Translations under genes and position numbers: made by a program | Notes under the pieces: generated by a model | What the model was told of the DNA's origin: nothing | The model's input: the letters and a program-made list of their open reading frames with translations, nothing else | Database searches by the model: none | Origin: JAVBLF01 sp031553675 | GTDB lineage: Bacteria > Bacillota > Clostridia > Christensenellales > CALWSW01 | Length of the DNA: 32,681 nucleotides | Direction: 5' to 3' | Assembly (NCBI GenBank): GCA_031553675.1 | Contig: JAVBLF010000008.1 | Coordinates: 1-32,681, forward strand | In this document: piece by piece, positions 7,700 through 14,532 of the stretch | How the letters are laid out: each line of letters opens with the position of its first letter | Numbering within the stretch: the stretch's first letter is position 1

Positions 7700-8335
7700 T
7701 TATTCTATCCCCCGTGCGTGATCGCAGACGCCCTGCAATGCGCACGTGTCACACAGCGGCTTTCGCGCGGCACACACGCGCCGACCATGCCAGATCAGCC
7801 AGTGATGGGCGCGCGACCACTTGTCCTTCGGAATGGCCGCCATGAGCTGTTCTTCTGTATGCTTGACATCTTTGGCCGCGGCCAAACCGATGCGGTTGGC
7901 GACGCGGAAGACGTGGGTATCGACGGCGATGGCAGGCACGCCGAACGCGACCGACGCGACGACGTTGGCGGTCTTCCTGCCGACGCCCGGCAGCGTTTCG
8001 AGCGCTTCGATCGTCTCAGGCACCTGACCGCCATGGCTTTCGAGCAAAATGTGGCTCATCGCGACGATGTTCTTGGACTTGGTTTTGCTCAAGCCGCAGC
8101 TTCGGATCCGTGGCTCCAGCTCGTCCGCTGTCAAGGCCGCCATGCGCTCCGGCGCGCCCAGCTCGGGAAAGAGCTCGTCCGTCACGGCGTTGACGCGCAC
8201 GTCCGTACACTGCGCGCTCAGCATGACCGCCACCAAAAGTTCAAACGGCGAACGGTAGGTCAACGCCGGCTTGGTGTCGCCGTACACCTCTTCCAAAAGC
8301 CGCAGCGCTTCTTTGCGCCTCTCTGCTTTCGTCAC
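7700..8335 (-). CDS. nth: Endonuclease III (Nth)
   Basis: Nth is the DNA glycosylase/AP lyase that removes oxidised pyrimidines. The 211-residue length matches the family. The helix-hairpin-helix LPGVGRKTANVV carries the catalytic Lys, the catalytic Asp is in VDTHVFRV, and the C-terminal [4Fe-4S] site has the exact C-x6-C-x2-C-x5-C spacing in CAARKPLCDTCALQGVC. The start is GTG 8335, 7 bases after GGAGG. The open frame extends to 8518, but that extension crosses the predicted promoter and looks non-coding. Nth appears to be the first gene of the nth-obg-yhbY-GNAT-GNAT run. Confidence 0.96.
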   Translation of the reverse strand: MTKAERRKEALRLLEEVYGDTKPALTYRSPFELLVAVMLSAQCTDVRVNAVTDELFPELGAPERMAALTADELEPRIRSCGLSKTKSKNIVAMSHILLESHGGQVPETIEALETLPGVGRKTANVVASVAFGVPAIAVDTHVFRVANRIGLAAAKDVKHTEEQLMAAIPKDKWSRAHHWLIWHGRRVCAARKPLCDTCALQGVCDHARGIE

Positions 8336-8369
8336 GCGCTTCCCTCCATTCCGCACCAAGGCTTTCACT

Positions 8370-8399
8370 ATTATAATGCACGAATGGACGGAAGCGCAA
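8370..8399 (-). promoter_or_regulatory. Putative sigma-A promoter of the nth-obg-yhbY operon
   Basis: On the minus strand TTGCGC (8399-8394) lies 18 bases before a perfect TATAAT (8375-8370). Transcription from about 8363 fits the GTG start of nth at 8335 and excludes the longer open frame. Confidence 0.65.
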
Positions 8400-8521
8400 G
8401 CACGGGCACGACAGGGGCTTTCGTTCTTCGCGTTTGAATCGAACCCAACAAAAGCCCAAGCTATGGAAAAGTCGAAATGGGGTGGGATATCTCCGATTTT
8501 GCCCTCAATTCCAGGCACCGG

Positions 8522-8809
8522 TTATTTGATCTGATCGATGAGCTTGCGCATATTCCGGCGCTGCTCGGGGGTGAGCATCGGCGCGGCGCTCTTGAAGAAA
8601 TTTTCGAGCGATTCGGACGAAAGGCTACCGTCTGCCTTTTTTTGGGCCGAACGCCGCATCAGCTCGCTCATCAATTCCTGCTGGCTTTTGCCGCTGAACT
8701 GTGCCGCCATGTCTTCGAGGCGTCTCGTTTCCCCCTCCATGTTTTCGGGCGGCGTACCGGCGGCCTTGGCGGTTTGGTTGGCCATCGATCGCAAGTCGCG
8801 TTTTTTCAT
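8522..8809 (-). CDS. Small hypothetical protein (95 residues)
   Basis: A highly charged, probably all-helical cytosolic protein that I do not recognise. It has no signal peptide, Cys or membrane segment. The C-terminal part, LENFFKSAAPMLTPEQRRNM, looks like a conserved helical motif. The start is ATG 8809 (MKKRDLRS), 10 bases after GAAGGAG; a GTG at 8830 precedes that site. It is divergent from the methionine-repeat gene at 8924, so the two share a 114-base regulatory gap and may be functionally linked. Confidence 0.65.
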   Translation of the reverse strand: MKKRDLRSMANQTAKAAGTPPENMEGETRRLEDMAAQFSGKSQQELMSELMRRSAQKKADGSLSSESLENFFKSAAPMLTPEQRRNMRKLIDQIK

Positions 8810-8857
8810 GCTCAATACACTCCTTCGCACGGATTCGTTTTGGCTTTCTCCATTCTA

Positions 8858-8887
8858 TTCTCAAAGGCGAAAAGAGTTTCATATACT
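8858..8887 (+). promoter_or_regulatory. Putative promoter of the methionine-repeat gene
   Basis: TTCTCA (8858-8863), an 18-base spacer and TATACT (8882-8887). Four of six -35 positions and five of six -10 positions match the consensus. Confidence 0.45.
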
Positions 8888-8923
8888 GAGGTAACGAGCC
8901 CTTGCGCGCAAAGGAGAAGAGCG

Positions 8924-9823
8924 ATGAGATACCGAATGTTGCCGCGCGGTCGAAGCTGGGAGCCCTATCCGCCGCCCGAACCGCCCCGCAGAGAACCCGA
9001 TCCCGTCACCGAAACGGCGCCTGTGCCCGCTTCCGGTGACGCCATGACGCAGATGCTGCGCCTCATGGCCGATCAGCGCGAAAACGGCGGAAGCCTGGAT
9101 CCCTCGCAGCTCATGGGTCTGATGGGGAATGCCGGGTCGGGAAACGGCGGCATGAACCCCGCCGCGATGATGCAGATGATGAACATGATGCGCCCGAACG
9201 GCAATGCGGACGACGCGCCCTCCGGCAGGATGAACCCCATGGCGCTCATGCCGCTGATGAACATGATGCAAAACCGGAACGACGGCGCCGACGGGGGCGG
9301 ATCGTCGGGCATGGATCCGATGGCGATGATGTCGATGATGAACATGTTGCAAAACCGAAACGGCAGCGCCGACGGCGGCGGATCGTCCGGCATGGATCCG
9401 ATGGCGATGATGTCGATGATGAACATGATGCAAAACCGAAACGGCAGCGCCGACGGCGGCGGATCGTCCGGCATGGATCCGATGGCGATGATGTCGATGA
9501 TGAACATGATGCAAAACCGAAACGGCAGCGCAGACGGCGGCGGATCGTCGGGTATGGATCCCATGGCGATGATGTCGATGATGAACATGATGCAAAACCG
9601 AAACGGCGGCACCGACGGCGGCGGATCGTCGGGTATGGATCCCATGGCGATGATGTCGATGATGAACATGATGCGCGGCCCAAACAACAACTCAAGTCAC
9701 GGCCCCAATCATGACGACGGCGAACGAGATGGCGACGATGCCGGAACGGGTGAGCCGGCGTCCCGGGGCGGCATGGATCCGGCGATGGCCATGCAATTGA
9801 TGAACATGATGCAGAGGCGATAG
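8924..9823 (+). CDS. Methionine-rich repeat protein, unknown function
   Basis: I do not recognise this 299-residue protein. The N-terminal 45 residues are Pro- and Arg-rich. Most of the rest consists of about seven units alternating a Met-rich helix (core MDPMAMMSMMNMMQNRN) with a flexible Asp/Gly/Ser linker (GADGGGSSG type). The five central units have an exact 27-residue period; flanking units (NPAAMMQMMNMM, NPMALMPLMNMM, DPAMAMQLMNMM) are diverged. There is no signal peptide or Cys. Closely spaced Met residues can bind Cu(I), or the helices may associate hydrophobically; neither is shown. The start is ATG 8924 after AAGGAGAAG; the upstream extension of the frame to 8477 is antisense to the neighbouring gene. 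It ends at a strong terminator. Confidence 0.75.
   Translation: MRYRMLPRGRSWEPYPPPEPPRREPDPVTETAPVPASGDAMTQMLRLMADQRENGGSLDPSQLMGLMGNAGSGNGGMNPAAMMQMMNMMRPNGNADDAPSGRMNPMALMPLMNMMQNRNDGADGGGSSGMDPMAMMSMMNMLQNRNGSADGGGSSGMDPMAMMSMMNMMQNRNGSADGGGSSGMDPMAMMSMMNMMQNRNGSADGGGSSGMDPMAMMSMMNMMQNRNGGTDGGGSSGMDPMAMMSMMNMMRGPNNNSSHGPNHDDGERDGDDAGTGEPASRGGMDPAMAMQLMNMMQRR
9281..9672 (+). repeat. 81-bp tandem repeat, five near-identical units
   Basis: The codons for MDPMAMMSMMNM recur exactly every 81 bases, beginning at 9311, 9392, 9473, 9554 and 9635. Units differ by only a few, mostly synonymous, bases, which points to recent expansion. Because 81 is a multiple of three, gain or loss of units keeps the reading frame. 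Confidence 0.93.
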
Positions 9824-9838
9824 ACGTACATGGCAAGC

Positions 9839-9876
9839 AAAAGTGGCCGATCGGGTTGAGGATCGGCCACTTTTTT
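9839..9876 (+). terminator. Rho-independent terminator
   Basis: The arm AAAAGTGGCCGATC (9839-9852) pairs perfectly with GATCGGCCACTTTT (9861-9874) across an 8-base loop and runs into six T residues (9871-9876). It ends the methionine-repeat transcript. Confidence 0.95.
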
Positions 9877-9942
9877 GAATTCGATAGCAGTTGCCGGAGC
9901 GCCGCCATATATTGAAAGGAAGTGGCGGAAGGAGGCGGTGAG

Positions 9943-10830
9943 ATGGCGGAAACACTCTTCGTTGCCAATTCCGGTGAGGACAGCATTTCGATCATTTCGA
10001 CGCGGGAACAGCGGGAAATCAAGCGATTTGGTGTGGACCAAAACGAACCGAGTCGGCTCATTTTGCATGCGGGGCAACTCTACTGTGCCAACGCGAGCGG
10101 GGGCAGTGTCAGCCGCATGCGGCCCGACGGCGGGCGGCATCTGACGCGGTGCGCGGGCGCGGGTCCGCACGTCATGGTGGCGCGAGATGAAAAGCTCTTC
10201 GTGATTTGCAACGAGTCGGACAGCGTGTGGCGCTACGACATGCGCGCCTTCATGCCCGAAACCGCGACAGCATGCGGTTCCTGGCCGATCGACATGGTCG
10301 CCTTCGGAGAAGGGATCGCGATCGCGAACATGATGTCAAGCAACATATGCTGCTTCAACGAAGATCTGCATTGCAGCGCAAGCACCATGCTCGACATGAT
10401 CCCGCTTTGCCTTGCCGGGACGAACGCTCCCAGCGGCGCGCGTTTGGTTGCCTGCGGCATGGTGAGTGACGATGCGGGCGCCTGCGCGATCCTCGGAGCG
10501 GATGCTTCGATCCTGCGTGCGATGCGAACCCCTTGGCCGATCAGCGCGGTGGCGCCCCTTTTGTGGCAAAATGCCGGCATCGGCGTGGCGGTCTGGCAAA
10601 ACCGCCTCTGCAAGCTCGACTGGGAAAGCGATCGCGTCGTTTGGCAGACCCAAACCGGACGCATGCCGGAATCGGTTCTCGTCAACGAGCGGATGGGGCG
10701 CATCTATGTCACATGCCTACAGGATGCATGCGTCGAGATCTACGACTTTGCGGGGCAACTCCGCGCGCGCATCCCGACCGGCCGCGAACCGCGCGGCATG
10801 GCGCTCGGCAAAGGTGGGAAGATCGCTTGA
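9943..10830 (+). CDS. YVTN-type beta-propeller protein
   Basis: The 295-residue protein looks like a seven-bladed propeller of the YVTN/YncE-like class. Repeats begin with ETLFVANSGEDSISIISTRE, continue through QLYCANASGGSVSRM, KLFVICNESDSVWRYDM and IAIANMMSSNICCF, and end with GRIYVTCLQDACVEIYD plus GREPRGMAL. There is no signal peptide, so it is probably cytosolic, unlike many YncE relatives. It is unusually rich in Cys (about ten). The start is ATG 9943, 8 bases after GGAAGGAGG; the frame is open to 9922. It follows a strong terminator and is monocistronic. Ligand and role unknown; a similar architecture is seen in spore- or envelope-associated proteins of Firmicutes, which is only a suggestion. 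Confidence 0.8.
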   Translation: MAETLFVANSGEDSISIISTREQREIKRFGVDQNEPSRLILHAGQLYCANASGGSVSRMRPDGGRHLTRCAGAGPHVMVARDEKLFVICNESDSVWRYDMRAFMPETATACGSWPIDMVAFGEGIAIANMMSSNICCFNEDLHCSASTMLDMIPLCLAGTNAPSGARLVACGMVSDDAGACAILGADASILRAMRTPWPISAVAPLLWQNAGIGVAVWQNRLCKLDWESDRVVWQTQTGRMPESVLVNERMGRIYVTCLQDACVEIYDFAGQLRARIPTGREPRGMALGKGGKIA

Positions 10831-10925
10831 CCCCAAATCACTTACGACAACGCAACCGGACGCAAAACACATCTGAACAAACGCAAGACGGCGCGTTCGG
10901 CGTTGAGCCGGACGTGCCGGGCAAG

Positions 10926-10991
10926 AACCCCACGAATGAAGATTCGTGGGGTTGTATGAACGTTTTTGCCCCACTTTTTTCAAAAAGTGGG
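10926..10991. terminator. Pair of hairpins between convergent genes
   Basis: Hairpin 1: AACCCCACGAAT (10926-10937), loop GAAG, exact complement at 10942-10953, followed some bases later by TTTTT. Hairpin 2: CCCACTTTTT (10970-10979) pairs with AAAAAGTGGG (10982-10991). They lie between the beta-propeller gene (+) and the DUF4364 gene (-) and probably terminate both. Confidence 0.75.
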
Positions 10992-11007
10992 TCGCCGAAG
11001 GCATCCG

Positions 11008-11529
11008 TCACCCTTGTGACAATCGACCCAATATGTCCCCGTAGACCTCCTCGGCGGCCGTGGCCCAACGCGCGCAGACGCTTTGGGCGGCCTCGCGCGA
11101 AACGAGGCTGAGGGCCAGCGACAGCACGGCGCGATCGCCTTCGAGGATGCGTAGCGTCGCGACGTATTCGTCGTCGGCAACGCGCTCATAGCTCGCTTCG
11201 TGCTGGGCATCGCGCCGCAGCCGACGGCGGTTGCGCTCGCAAAAGGCGTCGATCGCTTCGCGCGACGACTGCGGAAGACGTGCTTCGAAGGCGGCCAACG
11301 CGTCGCGCCCCGCTTCGGTGAGGCCGATCGCGCCGCTTGCGTCGTCCTTGGCGAGCAAGTTGCCCTCGAGCAGCTCGGCGATCGATTGCGCATACCCGAA
11401 ATAGTCCGCCCAGCCGTTGTCGAGCATGATGCGGAGCAGGCTCTCTTCGTGCAGCACAAATCCGCTCGTCTGCAAAAAGTAGAGCAGGACAAGCTTGCTC
11501 TTGGTGAGGTCGGTCGAAAAGTAGGCCAT
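11008..11529 (-). CDS. DUF4364 family winged-helix protein
   Basis: The 173-residue protein fits the DUF4364 family, Clostridial proteins thought to be winged-helix transcription regulators. Supporting segments are KSKLVLLYFLQTSGFVLHEE, MLDNGWADYFGYAQSIAELLEGNLL (recognition-helix region), IGLTEAGRDALAAFEARLP, and a C-terminal dimerisation-like part. The start is ATG 11529, 7 bases after AGGAG; the longer frame to 11748 has no support. It is preceded by a 243-base gap in which I found no convincing promoter. Target genes unknown. Confidence 0.82.
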   Translation of the reverse strand: MAYFSTDLTKSKLVLLYFLQTSGFVLHEESLLRIMLDNGWADYFGYAQSIAELLEGNLLAKDDASGAIGLTEAGRDALAAFEARLPQSSREAIDAFCERNRRRLRRDAQHEASYERVADDEYVATLRILEGDRAVLSLALSLVSREAAQSVCARWATAAEEVYGDILGRLSQG

Positions 11530-11772
11530 GATCTCACTCCTGGGTCGATGCGGTGTCGGGTTCGTCGATCGATTTGATGTGTGGGTTGCACGGAGGAAGG
11601 CTTCAAGTTCGGAAATCAGCGTCAAGTCGCGAACGCTCAATGTTTGATGAACGACCCAATCATGTACAGGAGGAGCGCGATGAAAGAAGTCGGCGCACTC
11701 CAGAAGAAGATTCGTTCCCAAGCTTCGGAGGACATGCGCACACCTCATACCCGCAAAAGTCCGAACGTGGCT

Positions 11773-12606
11773 TTACGCTCTGCGTTTGGGAATTCGCATC
11801 TCGCACGGCACGGCCGACTGGCATTTGCCACAGCCGTAGCGCGGGGCGTATGTTTCGCGGACCTTGTCGAGATAGCGGGAGCAGGGCAGATGCTCTTTGC
11901 CGTTTTCTTTCGAGATGGCGTGGGCGGGGCAGTTGCGGGCGCACTTGCCGCAGTAGGTGCAATAGGCGTCATAAGCATCGTAAGGGCGCTCATCTGGCGG
12001 GAGTTCGAGCGTCGTGATCACGCTGCCGAGGCGACCGGACGAACCATCCGCCGTCAGAATGCCGCGCGCCAGTCCGAATGTCCCCAAGCCAGAAACGTAG
12101 GCGGCGTGGCGCTCCGACCAGTTGCACGTAAAGGAAAGCTCCGGATGCTGCGGATGGGAGCCGAGCTCGGTCGCAGCGAAGAAGCGATCGTCGGCCGCCG
12201 GCACGATCGCGGCATGCCCCTCAGCTTCGAGCGCCCGACACAGCGCCTGACAGAGCGCGACGATGAAGGCTTGCCCCTCGATGCGGGCATGCAGCCAGCC
12301 TTCGCCGGGTTCGGTACCGCCGCGGTTGCCTTCGCGGATGGGGGGCGTGTAAGGGAAAAAGAGCGAAATCACGGTTTTCGCGCCGGGCAACCATTCGGCT
12401 GGGCTCATGTGGTGCGGACCGATGACGGCGGGGCTTCGAAAGGCGTCAAAGAGCGGCTCATCCGCGGCGGCAAGGCCAAGCGTCGGCGCTTCGTACATGC
12501 GAAGGTTTGCGACAGCGGGCGAGAGGGCGCTTTCGGGTGCGATGACGTTTTGCGGCGACTGCGCGGCAAAGGCGGCGGCGGCTTCGATCAGGTCATGTTT
12601 CGTCAT
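11773..12606 (-). CDS. QueG-like [4Fe-4S] protein (COG1600 type)
   Basis: A 277-residue iron-sulfur protein related to the epoxyqueuosine reductase family but shorter than the usual length of about 380. The C-terminal third holds two ferredoxin-like cluster sites: CTYCGKCARNCP, then a Cys in LPCSRYL followed by CGKCQSAVPC. The N-terminal part (ADEPLFDAFRSPAVIGPHHM, GAKTVISLFFPY, SGLGTFGLARGI) matches QueG-like proteins of anaerobes. Whether it acts on queuosine or is a different electron-transfer protein cannot be decided from sequence. The start is ATG 12606 after AAGGAGA. It is the last gene of a five-gene operon, only 10 bases downstream of the Gx-family gene. Confidence 0.88.
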   Translation of the reverse strand: MTKHDLIEAAAAFAAQSPQNVIAPESALSPAVANLRMYEAPTLGLAAADEPLFDAFRSPAVIGPHHMSPAEWLPGAKTVISLFFPYTPPIREGNRGGTEPGEGWLHARIEGQAFIVALCQALCRALEAEGHAAIVPAADDRFFAATELGSHPQHPELSFTCNWSERHAAYVSGLGTFGLARGILTADGSSGRLGSVITTLELPPDERPYDAYDAYCTYCGKCARNCPAHAISKENGKEHLPCSRYLDKVRETYAPRYGCGKCQSAVPCEMRIPKRRA

Positions 12607-12616
12607 GACAGTCTCC

Positions 12617-13138
12617 TTAGCGGTTGAGAGCGTTTCGGATCAGGGGCAACGAAGCGCGCACGGCGAGCCCGACGAGCACGCCGGTGATCGCGCCGGATGC
12701 GAGCAAGACCGGAAGGTAAGCGAACACAGCCGCTGACTGGAGCACGAGCGCAGCCACGGCGAGCTGGCCGAGGTTGTGGAAGACGGCGCCGATCACGCTG
12801 ATGCCGACGGGGCTGAAGGTCGCGGAAGCGCTCCGGACGAGCAGACACATGACGGCAAAGCTCAGGAGCGATCCGCCGAGGCTGTAGAACAAAGCGCTCA
12901 CGCCGCCGAGAAAGGCCGCCGACAACACGCACTTGAGCGCGACGAGGCCGAGCGATTCGAGCGGGCTGAACAGGTAAAGCGCCGTGAGGATCACGACGTT
13001 GCCCAGCCCGAGCTTGACGCCGGGAATGGCAAAGTCGAGCGGGAAGAGCCGCGCCTCGGCGTAGGCGACGATCAGAGCGTATGCGAGAAAGAGCGCGAGC
13101 AGCACAATGCGCTGGGTTTTGCGGAGGTCAGGGCGCAA
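12617..13138 (-). CDS. Gx transporter family membrane protein (Hpre_diP_synt_I)
   Basis: The 173-residue integral membrane protein has five or six hydrophobic segments and the family landmark PGVKLGLGNVVILTALYLF near residues 39-57. This family was once annotated as heptaprenyl diphosphate synthase component I and is now called Gx transporter family; it has an S-component-like topology. The start is TTG 13138, 6 bases after GGAAGGGGTGG. It overlaps the end of the NusG-II gene by 11 bases, so translation is probably coupled. The Gx and NusG-II genes occur together in many Firmicutes next to apbE, as here. Confidence 0.9.
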   Translation of the reverse strand: MRPDLRKTQRIVLLALFLAYALIVAYAEARLFPLDFAIPGVKLGLGNVVILTALYLFSPLESLGLVALKCVLSAAFLGGVSALFYSLGGSLLSFAVMCLLVRSASATFSPVGISVIGAVFHNLGQLAVAALVLQSAAVFAYLPVLLASGAITGVLVGLAVRASLPLIRNALNR

Positions 13139-13502
13139 CGATGTCCACCCCTTCCGCGCCGTTCGCGCCGGTCAGTTTGATGAGAAGCTTGTGGGGGAGG
13201 CAGGCGATCGCCGATCCGGTTCGCGTGAGGGGGGCGCTCTTGACGCAGTCTTGGGATGGGCAATCGGCGCGGGCGATCGAGGCGCTGTCCGGCGTCAGCA
13301 GCAGCACGTTGTGGCCGCGGCCCGTGTCGATGTCGATCTCACGCGTCTCGCCGTCGAGCGGATAGGAGCCGCGAAGCTGTCCGTCCACGTAGACTTCGGC
13401 GACGCGTCGATCGCCTTTCGCGCGGGGCAGCAGCATCGTCAAGGCAGCCAATCCGGCGATCGCAAGCACGGCTCCGATCGCGATCCAGTCGGCCTTTTTC
13501 AT
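13128..13502 (-). CDS. NusG domain II-containing protein, membrane-anchored
   Basis: The 124-residue protein has an N-terminal membrane anchor (about residues 5-25) and an extracytoplasmic NusG domain II: VAEVYVDGQLRGSYPLDG, ending in SQDCVKSAPLTRTGSAIACLPHKLLIKL. Two Cys residues within that domain (DCPSQDC and IACLPHKL regions) are typical for this Firmicute family and could form a disulfide. The start is ATG 13502, 4 bases after the apbE stop codon, with GTGGGGTGA as ribosome binding site. The protein probably works with the flavinylation machinery encoded next to it. Confidence 0.9.
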   Translation of the reverse strand: MKKADWIAIGAVLAIAGLAALTMLLPRAKGDRRVAEVYVDGQLRGSYPLDGETREIDIDTGRGHNVLLLTPDSASIARADCPSQDCVKSAPLTRTGSAIACLPHKLLIKLTGANGAEGVDIVAP

Positions 13503-13506
13503 GCGT

Positions 13507-14532
13507 TCACCCCACGAGTGTAAAGCGGTCGTCGGTCAGTGCAAAGTTCGTTCGAAGCCCGTCGGTGATCGTGACGCTCCGATCGTCGGCGACGAAGATC
13601 GCCTCATAGCCCATCGACGCGGCGAGCGCCAAGCCTTTGTCACGGCCCAGCACAAAGCAGGCCGTCGAGAGCGCGTCGGCTGTCGCCGACCGGGGCCCGA
13701 CGATCGTCGCGCTGAGAAGGCCGCTGTCGGAAGGATAGCCGGTGACCGGATCGAGGATGTGGTGGTAACGCACCCCGTCCTGTTCAAAGTAGCGCTCATA
13801 GCCGCCCGAGGTGACGATCGTGCAGTCACTGGCCGCGAGGGTGGCAAAGATGCCGTCTGTCTCGCCGACGATGGGCGTACGCAGCCCGACTTTCCAGGCT
13901 CGGCCGTCGGGACGTTTGCCCAGGGCGTAGATGTTGCCGCCCAGGTCGAGCAGCGCGCTCCTGACGCCGTGCGCGCGCAGGATACGGACGGTTTCGTCGC
14001 AAGCATATCCCTTCGCGATGCCGCCGAGATCGACGGCCATGCTTTGCGTTTTCAGGCGGGCGACGCCGCCGCTTGGGTCGAATTGCAGGCCCCGTTCATC
14101 GACGAGGGAAGTCGCTTCGTCGATTTCGGCCTGGGATGGCACGCGCGGATCATCGCTTCCGATGCCCCAGAGCGCGACGAGCGGGCCGATCGTGATGTCG
14201 AACGCGCCGCCCGAGGCTTCGGAAACGTCGCGGGCGAGCGCAAAGAGCGCGGCGGTGTCGGGCGAAACGTCGGCTTCTCCGTCGCGCGACAGGACGCTGA
14301 TCTCACTGTCGGGGTTCTGTGTCGCCATGCGCCGGTCGATGTCGGCGATCCGCGCAAAGGCTTCGTCGAGGGCTTCGTTCGCGTCGCCGTCGTAAACCGC
14401 CATGTGGATCACGGTGCCGAGGTAGTCGACGCTGTCGCGCGTGATCGGATCGGGCGGGGGGCTTTGGCAGGCGGCGAGCAGGCAGGCGAGCGCGGCGCAT
14501 CCGACGCGTCTGACGAGTTTGTCCAGCCTCAC
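13507..14532 (-). CDS. apbE: ApbE lipoprotein, FAD:protein FMN transferase
   Basis: ApbE attaches FMN covalently to Ser/Thr of extracytoplasmic proteins using FAD. The 341-residue protein starts with a lipoprotein signal peptide (VRLDKLVRRVGCAALA, lipobox LLAAC), so it is anchored outside the membrane. Family motifs are all present: GAFDITIGPLVALWGIG, VDLGGIAKGYACD, LLDLGGNIYALG, the HHILDPVTGYP site and ADALSTACFVLG. The start is GTG 14532, which overlaps the TGA of the upstream hyuA-like gene as GTGA. The longer open frame to 14685 is antisense-like and lacks a signal peptide at its own start. No obvious flavinylated target (for example RnfG-like) lies in the window. Confidence 0.95.
   Translation of the reverse strand: MRLDKLVRRVGCAALACLLAACQSPPPDPITRDSVDYLGTVIHMAVYDGDANEALDEAFARIADIDRRMATQNPDSEISVLSRDGEADVSPDTAALFALARDVSEASGGAFDITIGPLVALWGIGSDDPRVPSQAEIDEATSLVDERGLQFDPSGGVARLKTQSMAVDLGGIAKGYACDETVRILRAHGVRSALLDLGGNIYALGKRPDGRAWKVGLRTPIVGETDGIFATLAASDCTIVTSGGYERYFEQDGVRYHHILDPVTGYPSDSGLLSATIVGPRSATADALSTACFVLGRDKGLALAASMGYEAIFVADDRSVTITDGLRTNFALTDDRFTLVG

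Noticed and set aside
9073..9690. 205-residue repetitive minus-strand frame (MFIIDIIAMGSIPDDPPPS type)
   Set aside because: It is antisense to the methionine-repeat gene and mirrors its 81-bp period; the plus strand has the promoter, ribosome binding site and terminator.
11581..12627. 348-residue plus-strand open frame
   Set aside because: It is antisense to the QueG-like gene, whose Fe-S motifs make the minus strand clearly coding. Only the start region at 11680 is noted separately.
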